Shown: positions 44,416 through 53,030 of the stretch, piece by piece
Layout of the letters: the number at the start of each line of letters is the position of its first letter
Numbering within the stretch: position 1 is the first letter of the stretch
NCBI RefSeq assembly: GCF_046630315.1
Contig: NZ_LQBD01000039.1
Coordinates: forward strand, 1 to 64,000
Length of the DNA stretch: 64,000 nucleotides
Origin: Brucella anthropi_A
GTDB lineage: Bacteria; Pseudomonadota; Alphaproteobacteria; Rhizobiales; Rhizobiaceae
Reading direction: 5' to 3'
The notes under the pieces: model-generated
The model's database searches: none
Told to the model about the DNA's origin: nothing
Seen by the model: only the letters and a program-made list of their open reading frames with translations
Position numbers and translations under genes: made by a program

Positions 44416-45347
44416 TCGCCCTTGACAGTGTGCTGGATGCGCCCGGCCAAAAGGTCGGGCGTTTCTTTTTGCGCGTCTTCTTCGGCACGATAGGGGCGGG
44501 GGCGGTGAACGAGCGTCACCAGCACGACCGAGATAATCATCAGCAGATACCACGAGCCGAGCTTGCCCATTGAAACCAGTTCCCAGCCATTGCGCTGGTT
44601 GGGGTAGAGCCAGGCCTTCGACCATGTGCCGATGTTTTCCGCGATCCAGATAAACAGCGCGGTCAGCAGAAAGCCGATCAGCAGCGGCATTTTGTGCCGG
44701 AAGCGGAAGACGCGATAATGCATGGTCGTGCGCCAGTAGAGCGCGAAGGTGGCGGCAAAGAGCAGCCAGCGCGCATCCCATATGAAGTGGTGCGCGAAAA
44801 AGTTGATATAGATCGCCGCGGCCAGAACGAAGGTCAGGGAGAGCGGCGGATAGTGGTTCAGCCTTATATCGAAAATGCGGTTGATGCGCGCCATGTAGGA
44901 GCCGACGGCCGCATACATGAAGCCGGAAAACAGCGGCACGCCGCCGATCCGGAAGAAATTTTCCTCCGGGTAGACCCATGATCCGGCATGGGTTTTGAAG
45001 ACCTCCATCGCCGTTCCGACAATGTGGAAAATGACGATGACCTTGGCCTCTTCCCACGCTTCCAGCTTGAAAAGCAGCATGGCAAGCTGGATTGCCAGCG
45101 CGGACAGGAACAGGAAATCATAGCGCGTGATGAAGCCCGCGCCGCCATCCGGCCAGAACCAGCGGGTCAGCATGATGAGCGCCAGCATCGCACCGCCGAA
45201 AAGGCAGGCCCATGCCTGTTTCAGCCCGAAAACCAGAAACTCGACCAGCGCATCGGCGATCCGGTGACGGGGCAGGCTGTCGAGAAGGCGGTGGGCTGCA
45301 TTCTCGATTTGTTTTTCAAGTCCGGTGAAATGCCTATCTTCGTGCAA
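44403..45347 (-). CDS. DUF817 family membrane protein
   Basis: A 314-residue integral membrane protein with about eight hydrophobic segments. Distinct blocks are FLVFGLKQAWACLFGGAML, THAGSWVYPE, VPLFSGFMYAAVGSY, FFAHHFIWDARW, and IAENIGTWSKAW followed by YPNQRNGW. These conserved Trp/His-rich blocks identify DUF817, whose function is unknown. It overlaps the upstream HAD gene by 14 bp, so it is translated with it. It is convergent with and overlaps the LOG gene. Confidence 0.85.
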   Translation of the reverse strand: MHEDRHFTGLEKQIENAAHRLLDSLPRHRIADALVEFLVFGLKQAWACLFGGAMLALIMLTRWFWPDGGAGFITRYDFLFLSALAIQLAMLLFKLEAWEEAKVIVIFHIVGTAMEVFKTHAGSWVYPEENFFRIGGVPLFSGFMYAAVGSYMARINRIFDIRLNHYPPLSLTFVLAAAIYINFFAHHFIWDARWLLFAATFALYWRTTMHYRVFRFRHKMPLLIGFLLTALFIWIAENIGTWSKAWLYPNQRNGWELVSMGKLGSWYLLMIISVVLVTLVHRPRPYRAEEDAQKETPDLLAGRIQHTVKGDQSL

Positions 45348-46038
45348 TGATCGCTTCCAGAAACAGGGTCAGGTTGTCGGTCACATAGTCCACCTGATCG
45401 GTGAACTCGGGATCGCTTTCCCATATTTCTGAAAATGTAGGCTCAAAATTGTTCGGCACGACCAGCACGGTTTTCATGCCGAGAGATTTCGGCACCACCA
45501 GATTGCGCGCCAGATCCTCGAACATCACCGCCTTGCCTGCATCAACGCCAAATGCGCCGAGGAAGCGGTCATAGGTGACGGGTTCCGGCTTCGGGGTCAG
45601 GCCAGCGGCGACAATGTCGAAAATATCGTCGAAATCATCGAGGATACCAAGCTGGCGGGCGGCGCGTTCGGCATGGCCGCGATCGCCATTGGTGAAGATG
45701 AACCGGCGGCCCGGCAGCGCCTTGATGGCCTCTCCCAGCGCCGGATCGGGTTTCAGCCACGTATAGTCGATATCGTGGACCTTTTGCAGAAAGTCGTCCG
45801 GGTCGATCTGATGGCATTCCATCAGGCCTTTGAGCGTCGTGCCATATTCCAGATAGAACTGCTTCTGGATCTTGCGCGCCTCGTCGCGCGGCAGTTGCAG
45901 AAGCGCCTCGACATAGCTCGTCATCTTCACGTCGATCTGCGAGAACAGATTGGCGGCGTGCGGATAGAGCGTGTTGTCGAGGTCGAACACCCAGTCGGTG
46001 ACGTGCGCGAAAGCGGCTCTATCCGGAATATCGGTCAT
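45334..46038 (-). CDS. HAD family pyrimidine 5'-nucleotidase
   Basis: A 234-residue HAD hydrolase. The nucleophile motif is DLDNT (Asp19, Asp21), motif II is FTNGD, and motif IV is MFEDLARNL. The blocks LYPHAANLF and HVxDIDY-type region (HDIDYTWLKPDP) are those of the SDT1-like pyrimidine 5'-nucleotidase subfamily, which dephosphorylates UMP/CMP. It follows argB on the minus strand; the 74-bp gap is filled by the 28-bp repeats. Confidence 0.88.
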   Translation of the reverse strand: MTDIPDRAAFAHVTDWVFDLDNTLYPHAANLFSQIDVKMTSYVEALLQLPRDEARKIQKQFYLEYGTTLKGLMECHQIDPDDFLQKVHDIDYTWLKPDPALGEAIKALPGRRFIFTNGDRGHAERAARQLGILDDFDDIFDIVAAGLTPKPEPVTYDRFLGAFGVDAGKAVMFEDLARNLVVPKSLGMKTVLVVPNNFEPTFSEIWESDPEFTDQVDYVTDNLTLFLEAIIARR

Positions 46039-46059
46039 GGTCTGTCCTTACGCGCTTTA

Positions 46060-46133
46060 CGGCACGATCAACGTGCTTCTTTTATCACGGCACGATCAGC
46101 GTGCTTTTTTTATCACGGCACGATCAACGTGCC
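46060..46133. repeat. 28-bp tandem repeat derived from the argB 3' end
   Basis: Units starting CGGCACGATCARCGTGC lie at 46060, 46088 and 46116, spaced 28 bp. The third is the end of argB itself: on the minus strand it encodes GTLIVP and the stop. The other two follow the stop and fill the gap to the HAD gene. Each has the small palindrome GCACG..CGTGC; on the plus strand the first two are followed by TTCTTTTATCA or TTTTTTTATCA, like mini-terminators. Confidence 0.9.
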
Positions 46134-47003
46134 GGCACCATGCTCGGTGAAAAGTTCCAGCAGCACGGAATGCGGGGTCTTGCCGTTCAAAATGACGACG
46201 CCTTCGACGCCGCGGCGGATCGCGTCGATGCAGGTTTCCACCTTGGGGATCATGCCGCCGGAAATCGTGCCGTCCTTGATGAGCGCCTGCGCATCGGCAA
46301 CGGAAAGCTCCTTGATGAGGTTCTTGTCCTTGTCGAGCACGCCCGGAACGTCGGTCAAGAACAGGAGGCGCGTTGCGGCCAGCGCACCGGCAATCGCGCC
46401 CGCAAACGTGTCGGCATTGATGTTGTAGGTGTGGCCGTCGCGGCCCGGCGCCACCGGCGCAATGACCGGGATCATCTCGGAACGCGCCAGAAGATCGAGG
46501 AGCGTGCGGTCCACTTCCGCCGGTTCGCCGACGAAGCCAAGGTCCAGCACTTTCTCGATACTGGAATCGGGGTCGATGACGGTCTTGTGCGCCTTCTGCG
46601 CGAAGACCATGTTGCCATCCTTGCCGCAAAGCCCGATGGCCCATTCGCCCTCGGCATTGATGAGGGCGACGATTTCCTTGTTGATGGAACCGGCCAGAAC
46701 CATTTCCACCACTTCGACGGTCTTTTCGTCGGTGACGCGCAGGCCCCCTTCAAAACGCGATTCGATGCCGAGCTTGGTCAGCATGGCCTGGATCTGCGGT
46801 CCGCCGCCATGCACGACGATGGGGTTGATGCCCGACTGTTTCAAAAGCGCGATATCGCGTGCGAAAGCCTTGCCCAGCTCCGGATTGCCCATGGCGTGGC
46901 CGCCATATTTCACGACGACATGCTTGTTCTCGTAGCGCTGCATATAGGGCAGGGCCGCAGACAGGAGTTGCGCTTGCATTTCGGGATTTTCAAGTGTCGT
47001 CAT
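46113..47003 (-). CDS. argB: Acetylglutamate kinase
   Basis: A 296-residue enzyme that phosphorylates N-acetylglutamate in arginine synthesis. KYGGHAMGN (phosphate loop), VHGGGPQI, the arginine-sensitive type N-terminal helix (ENPEMQAQLLSAALPYMQRY), NINADTFAGAIA and LTDVPGVLDKDKN are visible. The N-terminal helix suggests feedback inhibition by arginine, as in other hexameric NAGKs. The start at 47003 has GGAG at the right distance; an ATG four codons earlier has no such site. The last codons have been tandemly duplicated beyond the stop. Confidence 0.96.
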   Translation of the reverse strand: MTTLENPEMQAQLLSAALPYMQRYENKHVVVKYGGHAMGNPELGKAFARDIALLKQSGINPIVVHGGGPQIQAMLTKLGIESRFEGGLRVTDEKTVEVVEMVLAGSINKEIVALINAEGEWAIGLCGKDGNMVFAQKAHKTVIDPDSSIEKVLDLGFVGEPAEVDRTLLDLLARSEMIPVIAPVAPGRDGHTYNINADTFAGAIAGALAATRLLFLTDVPGVLDKDKNLIKELSVADAQALIKDGTISGGMIPKVETCIDAIRRGVEGVVILNGKTPHSVLLELFTEHGAGTLIVP

Positions 47004-47206
47004 CGCGGGCTCCATGGCTGGCGACAGGGCAGGGAGAAACAGGTTTTTCTAGACTGGTTTTGCGGCAATTGGAATCCGCCGATGTTCATTTTTCGCCTGT
47101 TCGTTCGCGATTATTTGAATTGGCGGCCCGAAACATGCCCAACAAAAAGCCGATGCGGGATTTAAGCGGATTGGGAGTTCAAACAATTTTCAAAGAAGCT
47201 GTTTTC

Positions 47207-47815
47207 ATGCGCAAGATTTTCCTCGCCGCCCTTGTTTCCCTGCTTGGCGCATCCGCCTCCCATGCCGCGCCGGCACAGACGACCGAAACGATCATTCTTG
47301 TCCGCCATGGCGAAAAGCCCGCGGGCGGTCTGGGGCAACTCGACTGCCGGGGGCTCAACCGCGCCCTGAAGCTGCCCGCCGTCATTGCGCGGGATTTCGG
47401 CAAGCCCGACGCCATTTTCGCGCCCGATCCGGCCAGGGAGAAGATGGATAACGGCATTTCCTACGCCTATAATCGTGCGCTGGCGACGGTGGAGCCGACT
47501 GCAATCCGTTTTGGAATGCCGGTCGATACGCGCTTCGGCTATGACGAGATCGGGAAGTTGCAGGCAGCCCTCGAAGCGCCGCAATACAGCAATGCGGCGA
47601 TACTGGTCGGCTGGGAACACAAGCAGCTCTACAAGCTGGCCAGAAATCTGCTCAAGGACAATGGCGGAGATAAAGCCGCGGTGCCGAAATGGCGCGGCAA
47701 TGATTTCGACAGCATCTATGTGCTGCATATCCGGCGCGGCGACGGGCATGTGAGCGCTGGTTTCCAGCGGCTGAACGAGGGGCTGGACGGGCAGCCGGAA
47801 AGCTGCCCGGACTGA
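47207..47815 (+). CDS. Exported histidine phosphatase superfamily protein
   Basis: A 202-residue protein. A signal peptide MRKIFLAALVSLLGASASHA ends before APAQTTE; the phosphatase motif follows directly as ILVRHGEKP, and a second catalytic His lies in VGWEHKQLYKL. It is one of the short, secreted members of the phosphoglycerate mutase-like/acid phosphatase clan; the substrate is unknown. The ATG at 47207 is chosen because it begins the signal peptide. Its stop lies only 3 bp from that of engB on the opposite strand. Confidence 0.85.
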   Translation: MRKIFLAALVSLLGASASHAAPAQTTETIILVRHGEKPAGGLGQLDCRGLNRALKLPAVIARDFGKPDAIFAPDPAREKMDNGISYAYNRALATVEPTAIRFGMPVDTRFGYDEIGKLQAALEAPQYSNAAILVGWEHKQLYKLARNLLKDNGGDKAAVPKWRGNDFDSIYVLHIRRGDGHVSAGFQRLNEGLDGQPESCPD

Positions 47816-47818
47816 CGG

Positions 47819-48544
47819 TCAATATTCCTTCAGGAGCAGGGCGATTGCCGCGCGCAGGTCATCGAGGCCCAGCCCCTTTTCCGAGGATGTGGCAATGATG
47901 CCGGGAAAACAGGCCGCGCGCTTGTAGGTGAGCCTGTGCGTCTCTTCCAGAAGGCGGGGCACGCCTGCGGGCTTGATCTTGTCGATCTTGGTCAGCACGA
48001 TCTGATAGGACACCGCCGCCTTGTCGAGAAGGTCGAGCACTTCGGCATCGTTCTTCTTGATGCCGTGGCGGGCGTCGATCAGCACATAGACGCGCTTCAG
48101 CGTGGTGCGCCCGCGCAGGTAATCGAACACAAGCCGCGTCCAGGCATCGACCTGCGCCTTCGGGGCCTCGGCAAAGCCATAGCCCGGCATGTCCACCAGC
48201 GCCAGCGGCGGCAGGTCGCCATTCTCGCCGGAATAGCCGTCCGGCACGAAATAGTTCAGTTCCTGCGTGCGGCCCGGCGTGTTGGAGGTGCGGGCAAGGC
48301 CCTTCTTGTTGACGAGCGCGTTGATCAGCGACGACTTGCCGACATTGGAGCGGCCGGCAAAGGCGATTTCCACCGGTCCTTCGGGCGGCAGGAATTTCAT
48401 CGACGGCACGCCGCGAATGAAAATCCACGATTTCTTGAAGAGAAGGCGTCCTTCCTCGACGAGTACCGCCTGGGCCTCCCGGACCGCATCCGCCGCTGCC
48501 TGAGCGGCCCTGATCGCCGCCTGCTTCTTATCCTGCTCGCTCAA
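47819..48544 (-). CDS. engB: Ribosome biogenesis GTP-binding protein EngB (YsxC/YihA)
   Basis: A 241-residue essential GTPase in large-subunit assembly. G1 is GRSNVGKSSLIN, G3 is VDMPGYG, and G4 is TKIDK. The N-terminal extension AAIRAAQAAADAVREAQ is long and Ala-rich, usual in this group. The start is taken as the TTG before SEQDKK; a GTG twelve codons earlier gives 253 residues and cannot be excluded. It lies downstream of yidC but a terminator separates them, so it probably has its own promoter. Confidence 0.9.
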   Translation of the reverse strand: MSEQDKKQAAIRAAQAAADAVREAQAVLVEEGRLLFKKSWIFIRGVPSMKFLPPEGPVEIAFAGRSNVGKSSLINALVNKKGLARTSNTPGRTQELNYFVPDGYSGENGDLPPLALVDMPGYGFAEAPKAQVDAWTRLVFDYLRGRTTLKRVYVLIDARHGIKKNDAEVLDLLDKAAVSYQIVLTKIDKIKPAGVPRLLEETHRLTYKRAACFPGIIATSSEKGLGLDDLRAAIALLLKEY

Positions 48545-48621
48545 TGTCCGTGTCCCGATGGTGTATTCTCTTGCGTACACGCATCAATGTTATGCGCCGC
48601 ATTGTCAACCTGATGGCACAA

Positions 48622-48646
48622 AAAACCCCGCCGAAGCGGGGTTTTG
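48622..48646 (-). terminator. Terminator after yidC
   Basis: A 10-bp perfect stem AAAACCCCGC/GCGGGGTTTT (48622-48631 and 48636-48645), loop CGAA, with a TTTTTT run on the minus strand. It begins right after the yidC stop and separates the rpmH-rnpA-yidC unit from engB. Confidence 0.9.
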
Positions 48647-48651
48647 TAGAT

Positions 48652-50481
48652 TTACTTATTCGCCTCTTTCGGCTTTCGCCTGAAAACTCCCTTGAGATTG
48701 TCGAAGAGCTCGATCTTCACGCCCTGGCGCTTCATGATGACACCCTGCTGGATGATCGACAGCGTGTTGTTCCACGCCCAGTAGATCACCAGACCGGCCG
48801 GGAACGAGGCCAGCATGAAGGTGAAGATGACAGGCATCCAGGTAAAGATCGCGGCCTGCGTCGGATCGGGCGGCGTCGGGTTCATGCGCATTTGCAGGAA
48901 CATGGTGATGCCCATGATGATTGGCCAGACGCCGATCATCAGGAAGTGCGGCACCGTGTAGGGCAGAAGGCCGAACAGGTTGAACAGCGATGTCGGATCG
49001 GGCGCCGCCAGATCGTGAATCCAGCCGAAGAATGGCGCGTGACGCATTTCGATGGTGACATAGAGCACCTTGTACAGGGCGAAGAACACCGGAATCTGCA
49101 CCACCACCGGCCAGCAGCCGGCCAGCGGATTGATCTTCTCTTCCTTGTAGAGCTTCATCATCTCCTGCTGCTGGCGCATCTTGTCATCCGCATATTTCTC
49201 GCGGATTTCGGTGAGCTTCGGCTGCACGAGCTTCATGCGCGCCATCGACTTGTACGACTTGTTGGCAAGCGGGAAGAACAGGCCCTTCAGCAGAACGGTG
49301 ACGACGAGGATGGCGACGCCGAAATTGCCGGTGAACTTGTAGATCCAGTCGATGAGATAGAACATCGGCTTGGTGATGAAATAGAACCAGCCCCAGTCGA
49401 TCAGGAGATCGAACTGCTTGATGTGGTATTTCGTTTCGTAGTTCTGGATCGTGTTGACGACCTTCGCGCCGGCGAAGACGCGGTTCTGGATCGTCTGCGA
49501 CTGGCCGGGCGCAACCGTCACCGGCGCGCTCAACAGGTCCGACTGGTAGCGCGGACGGTCGTTTGTGAAATGCGAGAAACGGCCGGTAAACTTTTCGTCC
49601 TGCGGCGGGATGAGCGTTGCCGCCCAATATTTGTCGGTGATGCCGACCCAGCCGCCGATGACATCCTTGAACGAAATGTCCTTGTCGTCCTCGACCTTGG
49701 AATATTTGATTTCCTGAAGGCCATCCTGGCCCATGACGCCGATCAGGCCTTCATGCAGCACATAGGTGGCGCTTGCATGTTCGGGCTGGTTGAAGCGGGT
49801 CACGCGGCCATAGGAGGCGAGAGAAACCGGCGCACCGCTTTCATTGGTGATCGTGTCGTCAACGGTGAACATATAGGCGTCGTCAACCGAGATGACGCGC
49901 TTGAACGTGATGTTCTTGTCGTTGGTGTAGGTCAGCGTGACCGGCGTGGACGGGGTCAGCCTGTCGTTGCCCTCCACGGTCCAGACCGTGTCGGGACCCG
50001 GAACCGGACCAGTCGCTTCATTGCCGGTGAAGCCCAGTTCAACGAAATAGCCCTGCTTCAGCGACGAGGGCGCGAGCAGTTCGATATCCGGAGAATTCTT
50101 GTCGACGGTCTCGTGGTATTTCTTGAGGTAAAGATCGTCGAGGCGCGCGCCGGTCAGGTTGATCGATCCGCGCAGCGAAGGCGTGTCGATCTGGACGCGC
50201 TTGGTCTGTGCGACGGCTGCCTCGCGGGTCAGCGTGCCGCCTGCGGCTGCAACATCGCCCTGGCCGGGAATATTTCCCGATGTGGCGGGCAATTGCGGCG
50301 TGTCGCCGCTCTGGCCGCCTTGCGCCTGCTGCGTTGCCTGTTGTTTTTGCTGCTGCTGCTCCTCAATGCGTGCCTGCTCCCGCTGGGCTTCCGTCTTCGG
50401 ACCCAGATAAAACACTTGCCACAGCGTCAGCACGAGGATGGACAGGGCAATGGTGATGAAGAAATTGCGGTTATTTTCCAT
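48652..50481 (-). CDS. yidC: Membrane protein insertase YidC
   Basis: A 609-residue insertase/chaperone that places proteins in the inner membrane alone or with SecYEG. The N-terminal membrane segment NFFITIALSILVLTLWQVFYL is followed by a Gln-rich stretch, a large periplasmic domain (about 60-370), and five C-terminal helices. The C-terminal domain begins near FDLLIDWGWFYFITKPMF and contains KGLFFPLANKSY and PVFFALYKVLYV. Start MENNRN is chosen since it directly precedes the membrane segment. It overlaps the rnpA end by 11 bp; rpmH-rnpA-yidC is the classic order. Confidence 0.96.
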   Translation of the reverse strand: MENNRNFFITIALSILVLTLWQVFYLGPKTEAQREQARIEEQQQQKQQATQQAQGGQSGDTPQLPATSGNIPGQGDVAAAGGTLTREAAVAQTKRVQIDTPSLRGSINLTGARLDDLYLKKYHETVDKNSPDIELLAPSSLKQGYFVELGFTGNEATGPVPGPDTVWTVEGNDRLTPSTPVTLTYTNDKNITFKRVISVDDAYMFTVDDTITNESGAPVSLASYGRVTRFNQPEHASATYVLHEGLIGVMGQDGLQEIKYSKVEDDKDISFKDVIGGWVGITDKYWAATLIPPQDEKFTGRFSHFTNDRPRYQSDLLSAPVTVAPGQSQTIQNRVFAGAKVVNTIQNYETKYHIKQFDLLIDWGWFYFITKPMFYLIDWIYKFTGNFGVAILVVTVLLKGLFFPLANKSYKSMARMKLVQPKLTEIREKYADDKMRQQQEMMKLYKEEKINPLAGCWPVVVQIPVFFALYKVLYVTIEMRHAPFFGWIHDLAAPDPTSLFNLFGLLPYTVPHFLMIGVWPIIMGITMFLQMRMNPTPPDPTQAAIFTWMPVIFTFMLASFPAGLVIYWAWNNTLSIIQQGVIMKRQGVKIELFDNLKGVFRRKPKEANK

Positions 50482-50896
50482 TGACGGGTCCTGATTCCGG
50501 TCTTTCCGTTCGGCGTTTCCCATCGCCCCGCCGTTCACCCTTCGCCTTGATGCGGCGGGAGAGTTCTTCGGTCAGTCGCGAAAAGGGCGCAGTGAGGGCT
50601 TGCTCGCGCGCTACGATCACATAGTCGGTCGAAGGCGCCATGTCACGCCCCACGTGACAACGAACCGCTTCCCTGAGCCTGCGGCGGATGCGGTTTCGTA
50701 TCACGGCGTTGCCGTTTTTCTTGGTTACGGTGAAACCTGCACGGGGTTTTTCGCCGATTTTGGCGGTTTGCGATTCCTCTTCGGTCCGCTCGCGGACTTC
50801 GAGAAGAAACAGTGGACCACGTCGCTTTTCACCATTCCTCAAAGCCAAAAACTCCGCTCTCTTGCGAAGGCGGAGTATTTGTTTCGGCTTTTTCAT
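50471..50896 (-). CDS. rnpA: Ribonuclease P protein component
   Basis: A 141-residue basic protein that, with the RNase P RNA, trims the 5' ends of tRNA precursors. MKKPKQILRLRKRAEFLAL at the N-terminus, AGFTVTKKNGNAVIRNRIRRR with the RNR motif, and the VIVAREQAL block identify it. The Glu/Arg-rich insertion ERTEEESQTAKIGEKPR is unusual in length but such insertions are seen in related genera. The start MKKPKQ is chosen; the reading frame upstream is the shadow of rpmH. rpmH lies 49 bp upstream. Confidence 0.93.
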   Translation of the reverse strand: MKKPKQILRLRKRAEFLALRNGEKRRGPLFLLEVRERTEEESQTAKIGEKPRAGFTVTKKNGNAVIRNRIRRRLREAVRCHVGRDMAPSTDYVIVAREQALTAPFSRLTEELSRRIKAKGERRGDGKRRTERPESGPVNGK

Positions 50897-50945
50897 GTCT
50901 TTGTTCACCGCGCTTGGCCCGAGGTCCATATCGCGCGGGAAAAGA

Positions 50946-51080
50946 TCAAGCGGAAAGCCGCTTGCGGCCGCGCGAACGGCGAGCGGCGAGAACCTTGCGT
51001 CCGCCGGTGGTTGCCATGCGTGCACGGAAACCGTGACGACGCTTGCGGACGATCTTGGATGGCTGGTAAGTGCGCTTCAT
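50946..51080 (-). CDS. rpmH: 50S ribosomal protein L34
   Basis: A 44-residue very basic ribosomal protein, read on the minus strand from the ATG at 51080. It runs MKRTYQPSKIVRKRRHGFRA, then RMATTGGRKVLAARRSRGRK and RLSA, an almost exact match to the L34 consensus. It heads the rpmH-rnpA-yidC unit near the usual position for these genes. It is too short to stand out among open frames, but the identity is secure. Confidence 0.97.
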   Translation of the reverse strand: MKRTYQPSKIVRKRRHGFRARMATTGGRKVLAARRSRGRKRLSA

Positions 51081-51475
51081 TTATTTAATACCGCGGTGTG
51101 CGGCCCTTCTTGATTCTGTTTTTCCGTTGAACACGATCGGGTCCGAAAACTGTTTTCCACTTTCCGGGATCATGCTCTATTGAACAGGAGCTGGTTCTGT
51201 CCTGGCGGCGGACAGCACAAAACCATCCGTAAACCGTGCAGGCGAACGTGACGCGGCTTATAGGGGGAGGGCGATCAAGAGTCAATGCTCCGCGAAGGGG
51301 CCGCAAAAGGGACATGCTCTGCTTTTTGCTGAAATTGCGCCATTCGCACCGGCATTGGCCCTGCATTGGCCCTAGATTGGCATTGCCAAAATAGGTCAGC
51401 TCTTTAATAAGGATGCGCAACATTTTCACATGCGGGCGCGTTCCCGCAAAATCGCATTCTTGAGAGGAGTTCCCC
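51081..51475. other. Divergent intergenic region rpmH/ridA with a dispersed repeat
   Basis: 395 bp. 51141-51178 reads, on the minus strand, AGAGCATGATCCCGGAAAGT, then GGAAAACAGTTTTCGGAC: a copy of the GCAT..CCGAAAAGT...TTTTCGG element also forming the 55-bp array at 40182. The region must hold the rpmH and ridA promoters. At 51353-51383 the phrase ATTGGCCCT is repeated twice. No gene is seen. Confidence 0.6.
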
Positions 51476-51820
51476 ATGAGCATCCGTCGCATCGAAGTCG
51501 GCCCGCGCATGAGCCAGGCCGTCGTGCATGGCAACACCGTTTATCTCGCCGGTCAGGTGGGCAATCCGGGCGCCAGCGTCACCGAACAGACCAAGGCCGT
51601 TCTGGCCGAGGTGGACCGTCTGCTCAAGGAAGCGGGCTCCGACAAGACCAAAATCCTTCAGGCCATCATCTGGCTTGCCGACATGAAGGATTTTGCCGAA
51701 ATGAACGCCGTCTGGGATGCGTGGGTCGATCCGGCGCACACGCCTGCCCGCGCCACCGGCGAAGCCGCGCTGGCAACGCCCGACTACAAGGTCGAGATCA
51801 TCATCACCGCTGTGGTGTAA
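51476..51820 (+). CDS. RidA family (enamine/imine deaminase) protein
   Basis: A 114-residue RidA/YjgF-like protein. VYLAGQVGNPGASVTEQTKA and the C-terminal TPDYKVEIIITAV match the family. The Arg that binds the substrate carboxylate in true RidA sits in HTPARATGEAAL. Members hydrolyse reactive enamines and imines from PLP enzymes. Without more data this could be a RidA1-7 subgroup with another substrate. GAGAGGAG precedes the ATG. A shared terminator follows. Confidence 0.88.
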   Translation: MSIRRIEVGPRMSQAVVHGNTVYLAGQVGNPGASVTEQTKAVLAEVDRLLKEAGSDKTKILQAIIWLADMKDFAEMNAVWDAWVDPAHTPARATGEAALATPDYKVEIIITAVV

Positions 51821-51837
51821 TCTCTTTATAGGGATGC

Positions 51838-51873
51838 AAACCCCGTCGAAGCTTCGGTTTCGGCGGGGTTTTT
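51838..51873. terminator. Bidirectional terminator between ridA-like and DUF4105 genes
   Basis: AAACCCCG (51838-51845) pairs with CGGGGTTT (51864-51871), and the internal CGAAGCTTCG folds further. T runs on both sides fit termination of both convergent genes. Confidence 0.85.
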
Positions 51874-52867
51874 ATTGGCGGATACGCTGCGAAAAGCCGT
51901 CGCGCCCGCCAGCAAGCGCTTTTGCATCGATCGATGCGCGTTCGCGCGCCTCCTCAAGCGTGCCGCCATTCTCGATCCAGCCGTGATCGTATAGATAGCC
52001 GGGCAGATAGCCCGACAGGAGAATGCGGTAGTCGAACGGGAAGGTCGGGTCCAGCACCCGCGCCATGTGGAAGATGATCGTCGTGCAGTTCGCGCTCAGC
52101 GTATTGTAGAATTTCGGCTCTTCCGCCAGCTCATTGCCAAGCTTCACATAGGACAGGAAGAGTTCGCGCGCGCCTGCCGGCGGCAGATTCACGCGGTAGC
52201 GATAGACATCTTCCTGGCGGTTGTTGGTGCGCAGATAGATGATGTCGCGCTCTTCCGCGGCAATCATCGCCAGCTCATATTGGCGGAAAAAGCCCGCAAT
52301 CGGCGAATAGACCTCGTGATGCTCCCGGCGAATCTCGCCCGAAAAGACCACATGGCGGCCATCCTCGAAGCCGAAGGACAACAGCGTGTGGGCGATTGCA
52401 GGGCTCGACCAGTAGGACAGGAACACGTCCACCGACGTGATCTTGCCGAGGTCGTAGGTTTCCTCTTTCCAGTTGGGCGTGAAATCCTCCGTCGTCCGCC
52501 AGATGAAGTCGCGGACATTGGAAAGCGTGACCATATCGCCGTTGATGTCGCCCGTCACCGTGCGGGCGACATCGGGCGCCCAGATGCGATTGAGCGATGG
52601 GCGGACCGTGGACCATGCGGCGAGCACCGCCAGAGCCAGGAGGCAGAAGAACAGACGCCTGCGCCAGCAATTGTAATGTCTTTCGCCTGCGATCACCAGC
52701 GCCGCGATCACCAGCCAGGCGGCGATGATCGATCCGCGCACGGCATCGCCAAAGGGCAATTGAAACCACATGGCGAAGCTGGCCCAGATCGCAAAGACAA
52801 GGACGAATAAAATGAAGATGAATTTGCCTGCGATGCGGACGGGAGCCGATTTCAGGAGAGATGACAT
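51872..52867 (-). CDS. DUF4105 (Lnb N-terminal-like) membrane protein
   Basis: A 331-residue protein. Three hydrophobic segments at the N-terminus (about 14-37, 45-65 and 74-94) are followed by a periplasmic domain. This contains SSPAIAHTLLSFGFEDGRHVVFSGEIRRE over two blocks, and the conserved Cys in LSANCTTIIFHMARV. DUF4105 is related to cysteine peptidase-like folds; the conserved His (IAHT) and Cys (NCTT) resemble an NlpC/P60-type pair, but activity is unproven. The start at 52867 begins the first membrane segment. Confidence 0.82.
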   Translation of the reverse strand: MSSLLKSAPVRIAGKFIFILFVLVFAIWASFAMWFQLPFGDAVRGSIIAAWLVIAALVIAGERHYNCWRRRLFFCLLALAVLAAWSTVRPSLNRIWAPDVARTVTGDINGDMVTLSNVRDFIWRTTEDFTPNWKEETYDLGKITSVDVFLSYWSSPAIAHTLLSFGFEDGRHVVFSGEIRREHHEVYSPIAGFFRQYELAMIAAEERDIIYLRTNNRQEDVYRYRVNLPPAGARELFLSYVKLGNELAEEPKFYNTLSANCTTIIFHMARVLDPTFPFDYRILLSGYLPGYLYDHGWIENGGTLEEARERASIDAKALAGGRDGFSQRIRQ

Positions 52868-53030
52868 ATGCATTCCGTATTCGTCGGTTGCCGCGGCCGG
52901 AAATGGTTCAGCATGCGGAAATCGCGGCGATACTGACATGATTTGCATCATCATGTCATGGGGGTATCGTTTAGAATAGGGAATTTAAATTTCTACATTA
53001 GAAATTGCGATAATTTCAGCTGCAACGGCG

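Noticed and set aside
48544..50484. 646-codon plus-strand frame opposite yidC
   Set aside because: YidC is clear on the minus strand; the plus frame contains only low-complexity Arg/Asp/His sequence.
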